DNA from: Trematomus loennbergii
Taxonomy: Eukaryota > Chordata > Actinopteri > Perciformes > Nototheniidae
Direction: 5' to 3'
DNA length: 64,000 bases
Assembly (NCBI GenBank): GCA_012861695.1
Contig: JAAOOA010000006.1
Span: forward strand, 28,439,811 to 28,503,810
Below, one piece after another: positions 33,600-45,674 of this stretch. The notes beneath the pieces were generated by a model. The model made no database searches. It was not told the origin of the DNA and saw only the letters and a list, made by a program, of their open reading frames with translations. The position numbers and the translations under genes are program-made. Every line of letters starts with the position of its first letter. Position 1 is the first letter of the stretch.

Positions 33600-35316
33600 T
33601 TATATCTCTCACAGGCTCCGCCCTCTACTGGACTCTATGGGTACTCCCCTCGATCCTATCTATGCACGCATTCTTTCACTGAGACTCATACCCGTAGCCG
33701 GCCCCCTGGGCGGGCCTACCTGAATGCGCGCGCATCCACTGCATAAGAGGCGGCCTCGCCTGCTCACTGCTATCCCTTTCTCTTTCAGCTAAGCAGCTAT
33801 TGAGTAACTGAGCGAGAGATAAACAGGATAGAAAGAACAAGAAACAGTTTTTTTCTTTGGACAAATTGAATATGGACTCATCTGAGGAGCGCCCGTGTCC
33901 TTCGTGTCCGGGTTCTATCGGGAGTGATGATCCCCATACTCGATGCATCGAGTGTCTGGGGTCTGACCACGCAGCAGCTAACCTGCCTCCATCGGCAACT
34001 TGCAGCGCCTGTCAGATGTTGACCCGGTCCAGCCGCCTGTACAGAGTGGCGGTGTTCGAGGGGTGTTACGTCTCGCCGGTGGAGGACCCAGAGCTCGACG
34101 TGGTGGAGATGGAGGACCTCGTGCAGGGAGTGCCATTCGTCTTCGCCGTCCCAGCAGCCCGGACGGGTCCAGGCATCGGAGAGGAGGACGACGATGATGA
34201 CACCTCGTCGTCCGGGATTTCCGCTGACCACCAGGAAGGCCATCAGCAGAGGTCGGCTCGTCAGGACTTCTCGGTGGTAATGGCTATGGCGGCGGAGCGT
34301 GCAGGCTTGCCGCTTCCCCCACTGATACCTCCGAGGCCGGTGAGCCGCCTGCGTCAGGGCTTCTACGGCACGGGCCGTCCAGCACAGCCGGCCTTCGTTT
34401 CACCCCTCTGCCGGACATCTGGCGGTGTGTGGAAGCCACGTGGCGGCAGCCACTGAAAACGAAGGCTACGGTGGCTACTTGGGCAGGAATCCTCAAGGTG
34501 GAGGGCCACTCAGACACGGAGTGTTCCGGTGTGCCCCGCTGGAGGATAGCCTGGCGGCGCATCTGCTTCCGCAGGCAGCTGGGTGGGCAGAGGGGAGAAG
34601 GCCCCTGCCCCCGCTGCCGCGTGACCGAGAGATGCTTGAGTATCTCGATAAGATATTCAAGCTCGGGGTGCAGATGGCGGCGGCGGCCAATAATCTGGGT
34701 GTGTTAGGAGTGTCCCCGGCCCCGGGGGGACGTAACGCGCACATGGACCCATAGGGGCTGGAGGTTTTTCCTTTTCCCTGCATTAAGACAGGAGGAGGAA
34801 ATTCTCTACATTATGGCACACCTCCGCGGGGTAAGCGCGTCAGGGTGTGCCCGGCCCGCCGCAGCCTCTTTTTCTTCTCTCCTTGGCTATGGCCGAGGGA
34901 GAGGTGAGGGAGGCGCAGCGGCTGCTAAACAGAAAGCCGGTCTGAAACAGGGGGATGGAGCGGTATTCTCGCGGGACAGCAGAGCGGGTATACGTCGAGC
35001 CTGTGAGAGATATAACGTAGGGTTACGTATGGTAACCCATGTTATATAAGCACAGCGGAGCCCTCTACTTATGGAAGCACTGCTGCCTATGCTGCTCAGC
35101 TAAAAGAGAAAGTAAAGGGATAGCAGTGAGCGGGCGAGGCCGCCTCTTATGCAGTGGATGCGCGCGCATTCAGGTAGGCCCGCCCAGGGGGCCGGCTACG
35201 GGTATGAGTCTCAGTGAAAGAATGCGTGCATAGATAGGATCGAGGGGAGTACCCATAGAGTCCAGTAGAGGCTCCGCTGTGCTTATAACATGGGTTACCA
35301 TACGTAACCCTACGTT
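33600..35316 (+). mobile_element. DIRS-like non-autonomous retroelement (1717 bp)
   Basis: Inverted terminal repeats of about 185-190 bp (33611-33797 and 35090-35278) are nearly identical. A region at 34997-35070 is complementary both to the extreme left end (TTATATCTCTCACAGGCTC, 33600-33618) and to the extreme right end (ending CATACGTAACCCTACGTT). This is the internal complementary region diagnostic of DIRS elements, which replicate through a circular intermediate and integrate by a tyrosine recombinase. Reverse transcriptase, RNase H, methyltransferase and recombinase genes are all missing. Only a gag-like frame remains. No target duplication is seen, as expected for the group. It begins 27 bp from the Harbinger copy at 30525-33573. 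Confidence 0.85.
33857..34754 (+). pseudogene. DIRS-type gag-like protein, frame broken twice
   Basis: The N-terminal part has three paired-cysteine motifs, CPSC, CIECLGSDHA and CSAC, in the spacing seen in fish DIRS gag proteins, followed by an acidic stretch (EEDDDDDTSSS). The reading frame then moves by one base near 34385 (continuing PLPDIWRCVEATW) and again near 34530 at a C-run (continuing LEDSLAAHLLPQ), ending at 34754. Both shifts equal a one-base deletion. The start ATG lies 15-20 nt after an A/T-rich leader. Gag proteins package element RNA; activity here is doubtful as the frame stands. Confidence 0.7.
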
Positions 35317-38300
35317 TTGAAACCTCACCACACCATTGTGTGGACCAAACAGCCGAACATCGGTTTGACGCAAACAGGTCGTCTCAGTCAGGATCAAATC
35401 AAACAAGATCTGTTTTTGGATGGCTTGGACATAAGGACTGATAACAGAAAGTTCTGGCAGGAACCAGAAATTAAAAAAAATAAATAAATGAGCGGAAGTA
35501 GCAAAGAAGGATACCATTGGCTCGATTACTTAATAAAGAGTCATTTGGTCAAAACAACAAGCTAACATCAGACGCACTTCCCTCTATAAACCAATCAATT
35601 GGTAATATAGGATGACATAACTTATGTATGCAATGCAATGACGACAGGTTATTGGTATGCCATATAGATCAGATTTATACAACACAAACGTGAACCACCA
35701 TCATGAAATGCCCATATTACTAGTCTATAATGGTCAAAGGATCATTTCAAGAGAAACTGCTTATTTTGTTGTTCAGATATTGCTTTTTTTTCTTAGAAAC
35801 ACTTTGGCAGGACAAGATTAGTTGTTGATGGGGTTTGAAACTGTATTTTCAATTCAATTTCAATTCATCAAGGCCATGTGAGCTCCCGCCTTTATCTTGA
35901 AAGCATTTATTTTACGTGGAGAAAAAAAGAGAAACATTCTCTAATAAAGTTAAGATGAATTAATGCTGTTTTCCTGAGTGATGGATTAAAAACAGTTTGT
36001 CCCTTGTATCCTTTCAGTTCAGACCCGCACAAACTCAACCACCTGCTAATTGCCTCCAACCCTAACAGCATGCACAGATGCGTTACCCATGGCAACTACA
36101 GTCTTCATTGCTTCCTTTTGAAGCTACTCAAACAGAATACAAAGCTAAATCACACAGCTAAAATAGATGGAAAATTCAACAGGAGTGTGTCTGTTTGTGT
36201 AGGAGTGTTTTGGTGTGATAGTGGTGGGGACCGTGAAGCTGCACAGCTGCAGTCTGACCTGTAGCTAAGAGCTCAGCAGCAGCTCCACCAACTCAGTACA
36301 TCTCCATTACAACTACAGCTTCAGTAAGCTGCAGCCATCTCAGGATTTGGTCTATCGCTCTGCAACACAACAACTCTCCTCCACAGACCTCGCCCTGTCA
36401 GCACACACACTGACATGATTCACTGTTTTCTGAGCAGAAAGGGCTATAAAGGACAGTCTGGCTATACCAGCCCCAGCATTTGACAATCATTTTTTATTAC
36501 CACTCCAACAGAGTCTTTGTGCTTCTGTTTCATAACCAAAGGGAAGTGAGCCATTTCACAAATGCAAATGGTTCATTTAATAGTACGAGATCCAGACAGA
36601 TACTGCTATGGCTGAGCAGTAGTGAATTGTGTGTAACATTCACACATGTCAATGGCTTTTCTAAATTGAATCTGGCTTTTTCTAGGATCAATATTTTAGG
36701 AGAGGGTCCCAGTGCCATGCTTTGGGCGATACTCAGCCACCATTACATCAACTTTTTTTTAAATATAAAGAGTTTGCCCTATTTAATAAAAGTATTCACT
36801 CCTGGATTTACTCTCTGTATAATATGTCAACTCTGGCTTCTGTTTTATTGTGCAAAATGTGTTATGGCATTGCAAGGTAAATTGTAGTGTAACACTATAA
36901 TAAACAAACATGATGACTGTGTTTTATTTCTGTAGAATTGAGAAATGGTGTCTTGGTTGTAGCTCTACAAATGGGTTATGGATTATCGCGTTCACACCGG
37001 AGTACTTTGGTGTACTTTTCCCACAATAGTTAATCAGAACTACGATATATTTGCGTTCACACCAAAAAGCCCCAGGAACTAAAGTAGCTCAGATGAGTTC
37101 GTCCGACCCGCTTTTCAGTCCCTGCTAGAGAGCAGGGACTGTCGTGGGAGAAAATAGTTCGTACGTCTGATTGGCTGTGCGGAATGCAAACCACGCCCGT
37201 TTGACTCTGAATTTTTTTTTGGAAGCGGCCATTGTATTTGCTCGCTTCGGTCAGCGTACCCCAAGAGATTACTTTTGTGAAAGCAGTTATTATAACAACA
37301 CTAAATAAATCATCGGAGCGGTGGAATTGATGAGGATGTCTCGGCGCTTCTGGCGATTTACTCGGAGGATGCGAAGCGCCGCATTCAGAAGCTTCTACTG
37401 AATGCAGTTTCTGTGGCTCTGCAAAGTTAGCAGACCTGGCAAAGTCATGTCGGGACGACTACCAAGGTAAAATAAAATACATGCACTGCACTGTTTTAAT
37501 CTGCACAATACTGGTCTTAGATGTACTTTTATTTGCTCAGTAGATCGAGCTAGCCATGCTAGAACTTGCTAACGTTAGGTCCAAGCTGGCTAACAACATC
37601 TAGCTAGCTAGCTATTCTCAGCTATGCCCGCTATGAACACGTTTTGACTTGTGAATAAGTGTGCAATGTTCTGTAATTTGCTTCACTAACTCATGGCACT
37701 AATCGTGTGTTTCAGGCGAGGTGTTTCTCTCAGGATTAGAAACTAGTTTTCCCCTCCGGGATAAAACGATAATATAACGTTAGCAATTAGCATGCTAGCT
37801 GGACATAATGCTACCAATGTATTCTTACCTCTAACAATACATTAGTTGCTATAATTTCAAGTAATTTGCAACATTCATTCTACATGTTAATGGTAAAAGC
37901 TTAAACAGTTGATTACCTGCATGCCACAAAGACTGATGTTCTAATATTTTTGCACATTTAAGTAGAAATGTAATTGAAATTCTATTTATTTTTCCTTTTT
38001 TTTTTGATTGTTATAATTTTACTCAGCCATGTTATGTTAGATGTCAATCCACTTACACTGTAACTACTCTGGCCTTGAAAGAAGAAGAAGGTGATATAAC
38101 TATTAATAAGTAAAAGTAAATCGAAATATGTATTGCATCACCGCTGCTTAGAGTTCATGCACAAGTCATTTGCTTGATAATGAATTGATGCATTGTAGCA
38201 ATAATTGTAGTCAATATCAAGAGAGATGTAATTTCGATATTTCAGTCCAAGCTTGATTGGCCCAGCTACCTCAGTATATGTGATGTATAAATAAAAGGAT

Positions 38301-38410
38301 TACATGAAAACGGTTTGATCTTCTATCTCAGAGTAAACTGGACTATTAATCAACATTTTGCCTCGTTGTTGCGATTAAACTGATCTTGTATCTTGCATAT
38401 TTCACCTTAG

Positions 38411-38593
38411 GAAAGTGGTGATGACAGCTTCCTTGACACCATCATGGCGATGGACCGCCGTGCCATGGTCAGCAAGGAGAATGAGGACCTGCGTGCCAAG
38501 GAGATGCACGACGAACGGCTGCTGCATTCACACAAGGCCCAGGAATCGAGGTGGAGCAACAAAATACCTTTCAGGCTGGGCTTCTGGCAGTGC
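38411..38593 (+). pseudogene. Harbinger accessory protein, terminal exon
   Basis: Starts after a CACCTTAG acceptor with GAAAGT. The frame reads ESGDDSFLDTIMAMDRRAMV and on through KENEDLRAKEMHDERLLHSH to a stop at 38593-38595. It is homologous to 32059-32237. The charged helix fits the C-terminus of the SANT/Myb-like Harbinger partner. This copy enters in phase 0 and is open throughout. Confidence 0.55.
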
Positions 38594-38676
38594 TAAGCGA
38601 GCTGATTAAATCCAACAGGCCTTCAATACAAAAATTAAGAAAAACTTGTCGTTGATAAACTGTACAATGACTTGTT

Positions 38677-38815
38677 GGGAGGCGTGTGGTGCAGTGGTCT
38701 GGTGCGTTGGTGTTCGGATCAGGGGAGCACAGGTTCAAACCCCACTGCAGTCAGGATGTCGTTGTGTCCCTGGGCAAGACACTTAACCCCAAATTGCCTA
38801 CACCTGGGACAGTTA
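38677..38815 (+). mobile_element. tRNA-derived SINE
   Basis: It has an A-box-like TGGTGCAGTGGTCTGG (38687-38702) and a B box GGTTCAAACCCC (38732-38743) at tRNA-like spacing. These are followed by the TGTCCCTGGGCAAGACACTT body common to fish SINEs. It is a retroposon, not a functional tRNA gene: the fold and anticodon stem are not preserved. The exact SINE family is uncertain. Confidence 0.7.
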
Positions 38816-39119
38816 ATTTTGTATTATTGTGATTATATATATATGCCACTGTTATTAATACTGACACCTAACTTTGCACTAAGGTGTGTCTGCTGCTGAG
38901 CCTACCTATTGTTATTATATATATATATATTGCCACTGTTATTATATTGTTTTGATACTGACACTTATTGATCTGCTGCTGATAAATGAAAGAGAACCTA
39001 CATGCACGGCACTAGCATCATGACTGTCTTTGTTTAAACCAGCAGCAGTGCAGCGGTACACAGACTAACCTGTGTGTGTGTAACGTAGTTCTTCAGGTGT
39101 GTATGCTTAACATGTATGT

Positions 39120-42100
39120 TATCATACATGTGTACATGTTATGTGTCTCATCAGAGAGAGAACATCCGGTTACGCGCACCCGGAAGATTCGGATGCAAGT
39201 TTTCAGCGCTTGTCCGTGCATCCATATGCTCGTTACTTTAAAACGTTTTGATGTGATTTAGGTGCCTTTTTCTGTACAGTAGTATTTGCCACGACGTTGT
39301 CTTTAGACTTTCTCGACGATGTTCGTCGCATGAATAAGCGGCAGCATTAGGGCAATATCTGTGAATTACTCTCACACCCTACACACTACTGAAACCACAA
39401 TCAGGTCATCTACGATCTACGGAGGCCTGCTCCCACCTGTAGAGTGGCTCCACGCTTCGGGCTAGGGGCCTGCTTTCACCGGGCGTGTGCTGCTGTGCGG
39501 AGGAGGATCTGCCGCGGCTGGGGCCTGCTCTCCACCTGTCCTGGTTCTGCTGTTACGGAGGCCTGCTCCCACCTGTCGTGTGTTCCAGTGTCGTGTGCTG
39601 CTTGCTGAGGAGACCTCTTACCCCGGGGATACCACGGAGAGACCGGTGCGCTTCCTCGCTGCTGCTTTCGCCTGTCCTTTGCTGCTGTGAGGAGGAGGAT
39701 TTTTGCCCCGGGAACATCGCGGATATTGTGTGCTGGTCTGGGAGGATGGCCCATATCGTGATTCTGCTGTGCCTGTTAACTGTTCTGGACTATGAGAAGA
39801 TCTCTAGTCATCCTGAGAAGCCTACTGGATTCAGGTCTGTTCTGCCACCCGCAGTAGGCATCCCCTGCAAAGGGTCGGATGTGTTACACAAACAGTTACC
39901 GGTCACCTTGTCGCAGACAATCTGCTCGACAAAATATGTTTGTCTTTTTTGTTTGCCTGCGATGATGGTACTTCAGGACTGCTTCTTAAGCTCAAATCAC
40001 ACTCTCGCAGACTTTTCCGGTGATTCTAAAGTAGATGACAATGTGTGTGTGTCGATTAAGAGGAAAAGATGCCTGTTTTTTTGTTGTTATTACTGTCAGG
40101 AAATGTTCAACCTAACCCTGGTCCGCCCAGTAGTAGTAGTCAGATCGCTACTCCTGCTGATTTTAAAGCTAGATCTGGGTTGGGTTTCATCCACTTGAAT
40201 GTGCGCAGTCTGTTAGGTAAACTAGATTTTGTCCGCATTTGGGCAAGCTCGACTGACGCTGACGTCATTGTGTTATCAGAAACATGGCTAAATAAAACTA
40301 TTTTGGCCTCTGACATATCCTTAAATGGCTATAATGTGTATCGTACCGACCGGCCTAATAAAGGTGGTGGAGTTGCCATTTATGTTAAAATAAGTTCAGT
40401 GTAACCACATTGATCTCCAAATCTGTCAGTAAGCAATTCGAATTTTTAGCCTTAAATATAGAAGTGGCAAAGGGGCAACAAGTCATGGTGGTGGGGGTGT
40501 TACAGACCCCCCTCAGCTGTCAAGGACTCCTTGTCTTCACTAGCAAAACTTTATCACAACTAGACTACAAGGAAATAGTGCTACTTGGAGATTTTAACTG
40601 GGACTGGTTAACTGCAGTATCAGAGGATTTTAAAAACCTTTGTATCTCTCTGAATGTTACTCAGATTGTTGACAGTCCTACTCGCCCTAACGTTAAGTCC
40701 CCTAATAAATCATCCCTAATTGATCTCATTCTAACTAATGTTCCCTATAAATACCCATCTGTGGGAGTATTTGCAAATGATGTGAGTGACCACTGTGTTG
40801 TAGCCACAATTAGGGACACTAAGGTCCAAAAGGTTAAACCCCGTATTATTATTAAGAGACACATAAAACATTTTGTGGAGCAGGGTTTTGTTCATGATCT
40901 GTTTGGGTTTGATTGGGGAAAAATCGATCTGTGTGCTGATGTTGAAACTGCATGGTCTTATTTTTATCTTGGTTTTATGGAAATTATAGATAGACATGCA
41001 CCCCTACGTACTTTTAGAGTAAAGGGACGAGACAATCCTTGGTTTTCTGCTGAACTGTCCAGTCTCCTACATGAGAGAAACAAGGCCTGGGCAAAGGCTA
41101 GGAAATCAGGCTCAGAGGTAGAATGGCTGCGTTTTAGGCAACTAAGAAATAGCTTCACTTCACAGGTCAAAAGTGCTAAGTCGAAGTACTATTTGTCAGT
41201 TACTACAGAAAACCTAAATAATCCTAGGAAATTTTGGAAAGCCATAAAATCGCTATCCACCGGTGAGATCCGAAATGAGCTACCTCCGTGCATTACCACA
41301 GCATCTGGCTCTATATCGGACAGGGCTACTATGTTAAATTGTTTTAATGAGCATTTTGTGTCCTGCGGTTCTATGTTTGATTCTGTGACTAACTCTGCTT
41401 CTGTGAACACCACAGTCGGTGACTCTGAACAATGTGGTCTGGAAAACCCTTTCAGTTTTACTCCTTTTACTGTTGATGTTGTTCGTGAAGCTTTAACCAA
41501 GTTAGATCCTAAGAAACCGGCCGGCCCGGACAACGTGGAACCTTTCTTTTTAAAGATAGCTGCAGATTTTATTGCTCCACCTCTCACTACTCTTTTTAAC
41601 CTCTCCCTCAGCACAAACACAATTCCAAAACTGTGGAAGTCAGCGTATGTCCTGCCTTTGCTGAAAGGAGGGGAGGCAACTGTTTTAAATAATTATAGGC
41701 CCATCTCTAAATTGTCAGTTCTGGCTAAGGTTCTTGAACGCCTAGTGAGTGAACAGGTAAAGGTGTTTTTATGTACAAATGACATCCTGTCTAAACATCA
41801 GTCAGGCTTCAGAAAGCAACATAGCACCATCACTGCCACAATGAAAGTGGTGAATGATGTGGCGAGTATTTTAGATAATAAGCAGAGTGTGCAGCTCTAT
41901 TTATTGACCTTTCCAAAGCGTTTGATACCGTCGATCATCGCATCTTAAAGCAGAGGCTACTCAGTATTGGCTTATCCAGCCATGCAGTGGGGTGGTTTGT
42001 GAACTACCTCTCTGAAAGGTCCCAATGTGTTCATTTTGATGGGCTGTCTTCTGAGTGGTTAAACATTACTAATGGTGTTCCTCAAGGTTCTGTTTTAGGT

Positions 42101-43189
42101 CCACTTTTATTCTCCATCTACATCAATAGTTTAGGTGAAAATGTCGATGGAGCAACCTTACATTTTTATGCGGACGATACCGTTATGTACTGTGCATGTC
42201 CCTCCATTAAGGAGGCTGTTGTTGAATTGCAAGCTGCTTTTAACATTATTCAGACTCAGCTCTCTGAACTAAAGCTTCTTTTAAATGTTGATAAAACCAA
42301 GGTAATGCTCTTTTCAAAAGCCAAAAAGACACCAGAGCCTGTTTTAGATATTTTAACTACGCAAGGAATAAAACTTGAAGTGGTTGCCTGTTACAAATAC
42401 CTTGGTATCTGGCTTGATGATTGTCTCACTTTTAAACGTCATGTCAATAACCTGCTTAAAAAACTGAGGGTTAGACTAGGTTTCTTCTACAGGAACAAGT
42501 CCTGTTTCTCGCTCGAGGCCAGAAAAAGGCTAGTCACTGTGACCTTTTTACCTGTGCTGGACTATGGTGATCTGATTTATATGAATGCACCTGCCAATTG
42601 CCTGGTCAAGTTAGATGCTGCGTATCACAGTGCACTGAGATTTGTGACAAACTGTAAAGCATTAACTCATCACTGTACCCTGTATGCAAGGGCTGGTCTG
42701 CCTTCACTAACTGTACGGAGGCTCAGTCACTGGTACATTTTTATATATAAAGCCATGTTAGGGAAACTTCCATCCTACATCTGCTCCCTGATCTCACGGC
42801 GAATTGTAAGTGGCTACTGCCTGAGATCGCATGCTGTGGTTTTATTAAATGTGCCAACTGCTAGGACTGTCTTAGGGAAAATAGCATTTAGATGCGCAGC
42901 TCCACTGTCCTGGAATAGTCTGCAATTAAATGGAAACTGAGCAATCTGGTGCCACTAAATGTTTTTAAAGCTCGGTTGGATGCTACTGAATCGGAAGCTG
43001 TTGGTACCTGTGCATGTGGATAGTATGTAATTTGTAATCCCTGTAATGCTACTGTATGATGTCCTTTTGTTGTTCTGTTTATGTTTTTAATGTGTGGAAC
43101 CTACTTGAGCAGGTCTCCCTTGAAAAAGAGGTCAATGATCTCAATGGGATACAACCTGAATAAATAAAGGTTTGAAATGAAATGAAATG
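39120..43189 (+). mobile_element. Full-length L2-type non-LTR retrotransposon (about 4.07 kb)
   Basis: AACATGTATGT is duplicated at 39109-39119 and 43190-43200, an 11-bp target duplication that dates this as a fairly recent insertion into the Harbinger copy. The 5' UTR is GC-rich. An endonuclease-reverse transcriptase protein follows (39749-43023), then a short 3' UTR with AATAAATAAAGG and a TGAAA repeat tail (about 43171-43189), as usual for L2/CR1-type LINEs. The coding region is complete in content but broken by four one-base deletions. Confidence 0.85.
39749..43023 (+). pseudogene. L2-type LINE protein: endonuclease plus reverse transcriptase, four frame breaks
   Basis: The protein nicks genomic DNA with an apurinic-type endonuclease and copies element RNA at the nick. 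In order: an N-terminal part from ATG 39749; the motif LLLLLSGNVQPNPGP near 40075-40120; endonuclease motifs LSETWL, LGDFNWDW and SDHC (about 40200-40800); reverse transcriptase blocks including PAGPDN, NYRPIS, IDLSKAFDTVDH (about 41905), GVPQGSVLGPLLF, and the catalytic FYADDT (about 42165); and a C-terminal thumb region ending at TAG 43021. Frames change near 40064-40067, 40387-40393, 41890-41896 and 42926-42931. Each is explained by a single missing base, three of them next to base runs. All motifs are otherwise intact, so it may be coding in reality. Confidence 0.8.
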
Positions 43190-43455
43190 AACATGTATGT
43201 ATACAAAAGTTTTTAAAGAGCTTTCAACCTCATCCCATTGTCTTTAACACACATTTAACATAATAATATACTCATTAATATACACATATACAGTATGAGT
43301 ACTGTTTTGATACTGACATTTAATCTTTGCACTAAGGTGTGTCTGCACTATTGTAATTGTGTCTGTTGACTGGTAAATAAAAGAGAGAACCAAATGCACT
43401 GTACAAAATATCAGCTTATTGTCAATTTACAATTTCCATGCTGTTCAGATGCCTC

Positions 43456-44039
43456 TCCCCAACGTTGCTTCCAGGCGAATACAGAGGAGTTGAAAAGAGC
43501 CCTTGGACATTCGGAAATCTTTGATCCACTGCACATGTTGGCACCACCTCCCACCAGGCCGACGTTCTATTGTTCACCCAGAGTTCCGTAGTATTCGCAT
43601 ATCTGGAACACATACAAAGACACAAATTAGCCCTACATAACTCCATAAATCCTACATTAGATAGTATTAATGTGATTTAATGAACGTACCATTGCTGTTC
43701 TTTGGGCGTGATAACGGCCATCATCCTCAGCTGTCCTATGGCGGAACATGTCCATAGCGTGTGCTTTCGTCGTCCAATCCTTTTGTTAAGGCTTCTTAAC
43801 CGCCTTCGCCTCCGACTCAGCATTTCTATTGCATTTGAATGGTCGATCTGTATTTGTATTTGTGGCTGAGTTATTGGCTTAAATAACTCAGTTACGAAGC
43901 TGTATAACACGACTACCAAAACGTCAACTCCATACCGTGTCTGAGGTCGGAAGGTAAACAGAAGCATACAGCGGAAGCGGAAGTTTTTTTTTCTTCTTCT
44001 TCTATCGGTTTTTTGGCGAATTGCAACTTTAAGGTGCAT
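43456..44039 (-). pseudogene. PIF/Harbinger transposase, N-terminal part
   Basis: It begins with a tip similar to that of the copy at 32885-33224 (VLYSFVTEL shared) and continues with a basic region RRRRRLRSLNKRIGRRKHTL. After a frame change or intron it carries IKDFRMSKGSFQLLCIRLE, a motif preceding the DDE domain in Harbinger transposases. At about 43456 the sequence jumps directly to the last few codons of the gene (GCATCTGAACAG), so the whole catalytic domain is deleted. It is complementary to the deletion in the other large copy. Confidence 0.75.
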
Positions 44040-44709
44040 ACCGCCACCTACTGTACTCGCCGTGAAGTTGTTTGCGGCCTGCCAGTAAACCCAAAGCAGA
44101 AGAAGAAGAAGTGACGTCAGCGGCTCATTTGCCTAATCCACCCCCAGGAACTCATTTTGGTGTGAACGCGATCGGCTTTAGTTCATCAGAACTAAAGGAG
44201 CTCTCATGAACTAAAGTTCTCATGAACTACTGTGGGAAAAGTACTTGGTGTGAACGCCCCTCATGTGAGTAAAGTGCTGCTGTTAGCAAAGTACTCCTAA
44301 GGTTTGGCAATGCCAGACTTCCACATATACTTGCTTTAAACTGAAATACAAACCCTCTTGAGAAAAGCTTAAGAGCAATGGATACAACAAACTCAATTAC
44401 AAATAATTACCTACCACCCATCATGGTCGATTCTTTGTATTTGCATGACTTAAAACCTCTAATGACCGATACCATAGGAAAAGTAACAAACGCTAAATGA
44501 AGACTAAGCCATGACCCTTTCAGAACCACTCCTGAACCTGATAGGAAACCAGGAGATAATTAAATACAACCACAATCAGTTTATCTGCATTCATGGGCTT
44601 TAGCATCAATTATGCATGAAATTCTAAGTGTGTAAGCCATTTCCATAAACCAACGTCAGCAATTTACACTGCTTGTTTCCCAGCGTGTGAAAACAGGACT
44701 GGACGGAAC

Positions 44710-45674
44710 GGGTTGTATCTGCATATTTCTCTTGCGTATAGCCCTTTTTGCCACACGAGGCCGTAACTAAACGATAGAAACGGACCCCACAAACGATAAC
44801 GGGTCCAAAGGTGGATAGATCTGGGAAAGGAGCGCTCTGGGGGTCCAACGGCTCCGTGTGGTAGCCTCTATACGGTCATTTTGTGATAATGATGACGCAA
44901 TAGCCCTGCCTCCCCCACCTCTGCTGCTCACCCCCGCAAAAGTAAACTGCACACTGAATTCAGATTATTTATCTTTATCTCGATATGGACATAAACGCGA
45001 GTGAAGTCTAATCTGACAGGACAGAGACACGCAGCTCCACGCAGCTCCTGTGTGTGCTGCATCACAGCGGGAGGAGCAAAACACACACTTCAAGTCAGAT
45101 CATCACCCTTAGCTATTTTAATTAGCCTACCTCTCAAACTACCTAAACTAGTTATAAATATGTTTATTTTTTACTGTCGCCGGGTCACTCATTACTGGAT
45201 CAGCTGCTGCATGAGACAGACACTGACGCTGTCAGAAGAGAGGAAAAGAGAGGACAGGCTCCGTGTATTTTATTATTATATAGAGTCGTTATTCATTTGT
45301 TTTAAAGCTTAATAAATAACAAAGAAGACCTTTGACCGGCACTTTTATAATTTTGTCCGGAAGATTTAAACTTTTACACACGTTGACCGACGAAAAACTC
45401 TGCCCGGTTCCCTCGGCCCCCACCGCGGAGAATAAACAGAAGGGCAACCTTGACAACCATGCTTCTTCGCTGCTTTTTCTGGAGGAAGTTACAGCGCCGC
45501 GTACAGGCTCTGCATATGTACTGCAGCTTTTTCCAGTGGTTGGAGCTAAACGGAGCTGTCTCGTGTGAACAGACACTATCCGGTGTATATTGAGTGTGGA
45601 CGGAAGCTTTTTTGCGATTGCGATTGCGTTAATCCTATGCGTTTTGCTGTATGCGTTCCCGTGGGGCACCAGCC
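44710..45674 (+). mobile_element. Harbinger-type MITE, H2 family, second copy (left end lost)
   Basis: It matches 25322-26284 from CATATTTCTCTTGCGTATAG onward. The right end CCCGTGGGGCACCAGCC is followed by TAA at 45675-45677. The outer left inverted repeat is missing or degraded. The shared core lies at about 45190-45540. Confidence 0.8.

Larger units (their letters stand above)
36984..44262 (+). mobile_element. PIF/Harbinger element, H1 family, large copy enlarged by LINE and SINE (7.3 kb)
   Basis: The left end TATCGCGTTCACACCGGAGT and right end near AAAGTACTTGGTGTGAACGC are H1 termini; the exact outer base is uncertain by 2-3 nt and no clear duplication is seen. It carries the accessory gene end (plus strand, 38411-38593) and the transposase N-terminal part (minus, 43456-44039). 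A tRNA-derived SINE (38677-38815) and a full-length LINE (39120-43189) are inserted between the two genes; without them it would be about 3.0-3.2 kb, close to the other large copy. Confidence 0.8.

Noticed and set aside
34493..34783. Antisense frames over the DIRS-like element
   Set aside because: Long frames here reflect high GC content opposite the gag-like sequence.
38677..38750. tRNA gene
   Set aside because: A and B boxes are present but the cloverleaf is not preserved and a SINE body follows.
39485..40198. A 237-residue cysteine-rich frame at the LINE 5' end
   Set aside because: It overlaps the LINE 5' UTR and the start of its protein in a shifted frame; only the part from 39749 to about 40065 is likely to be LINE coding.
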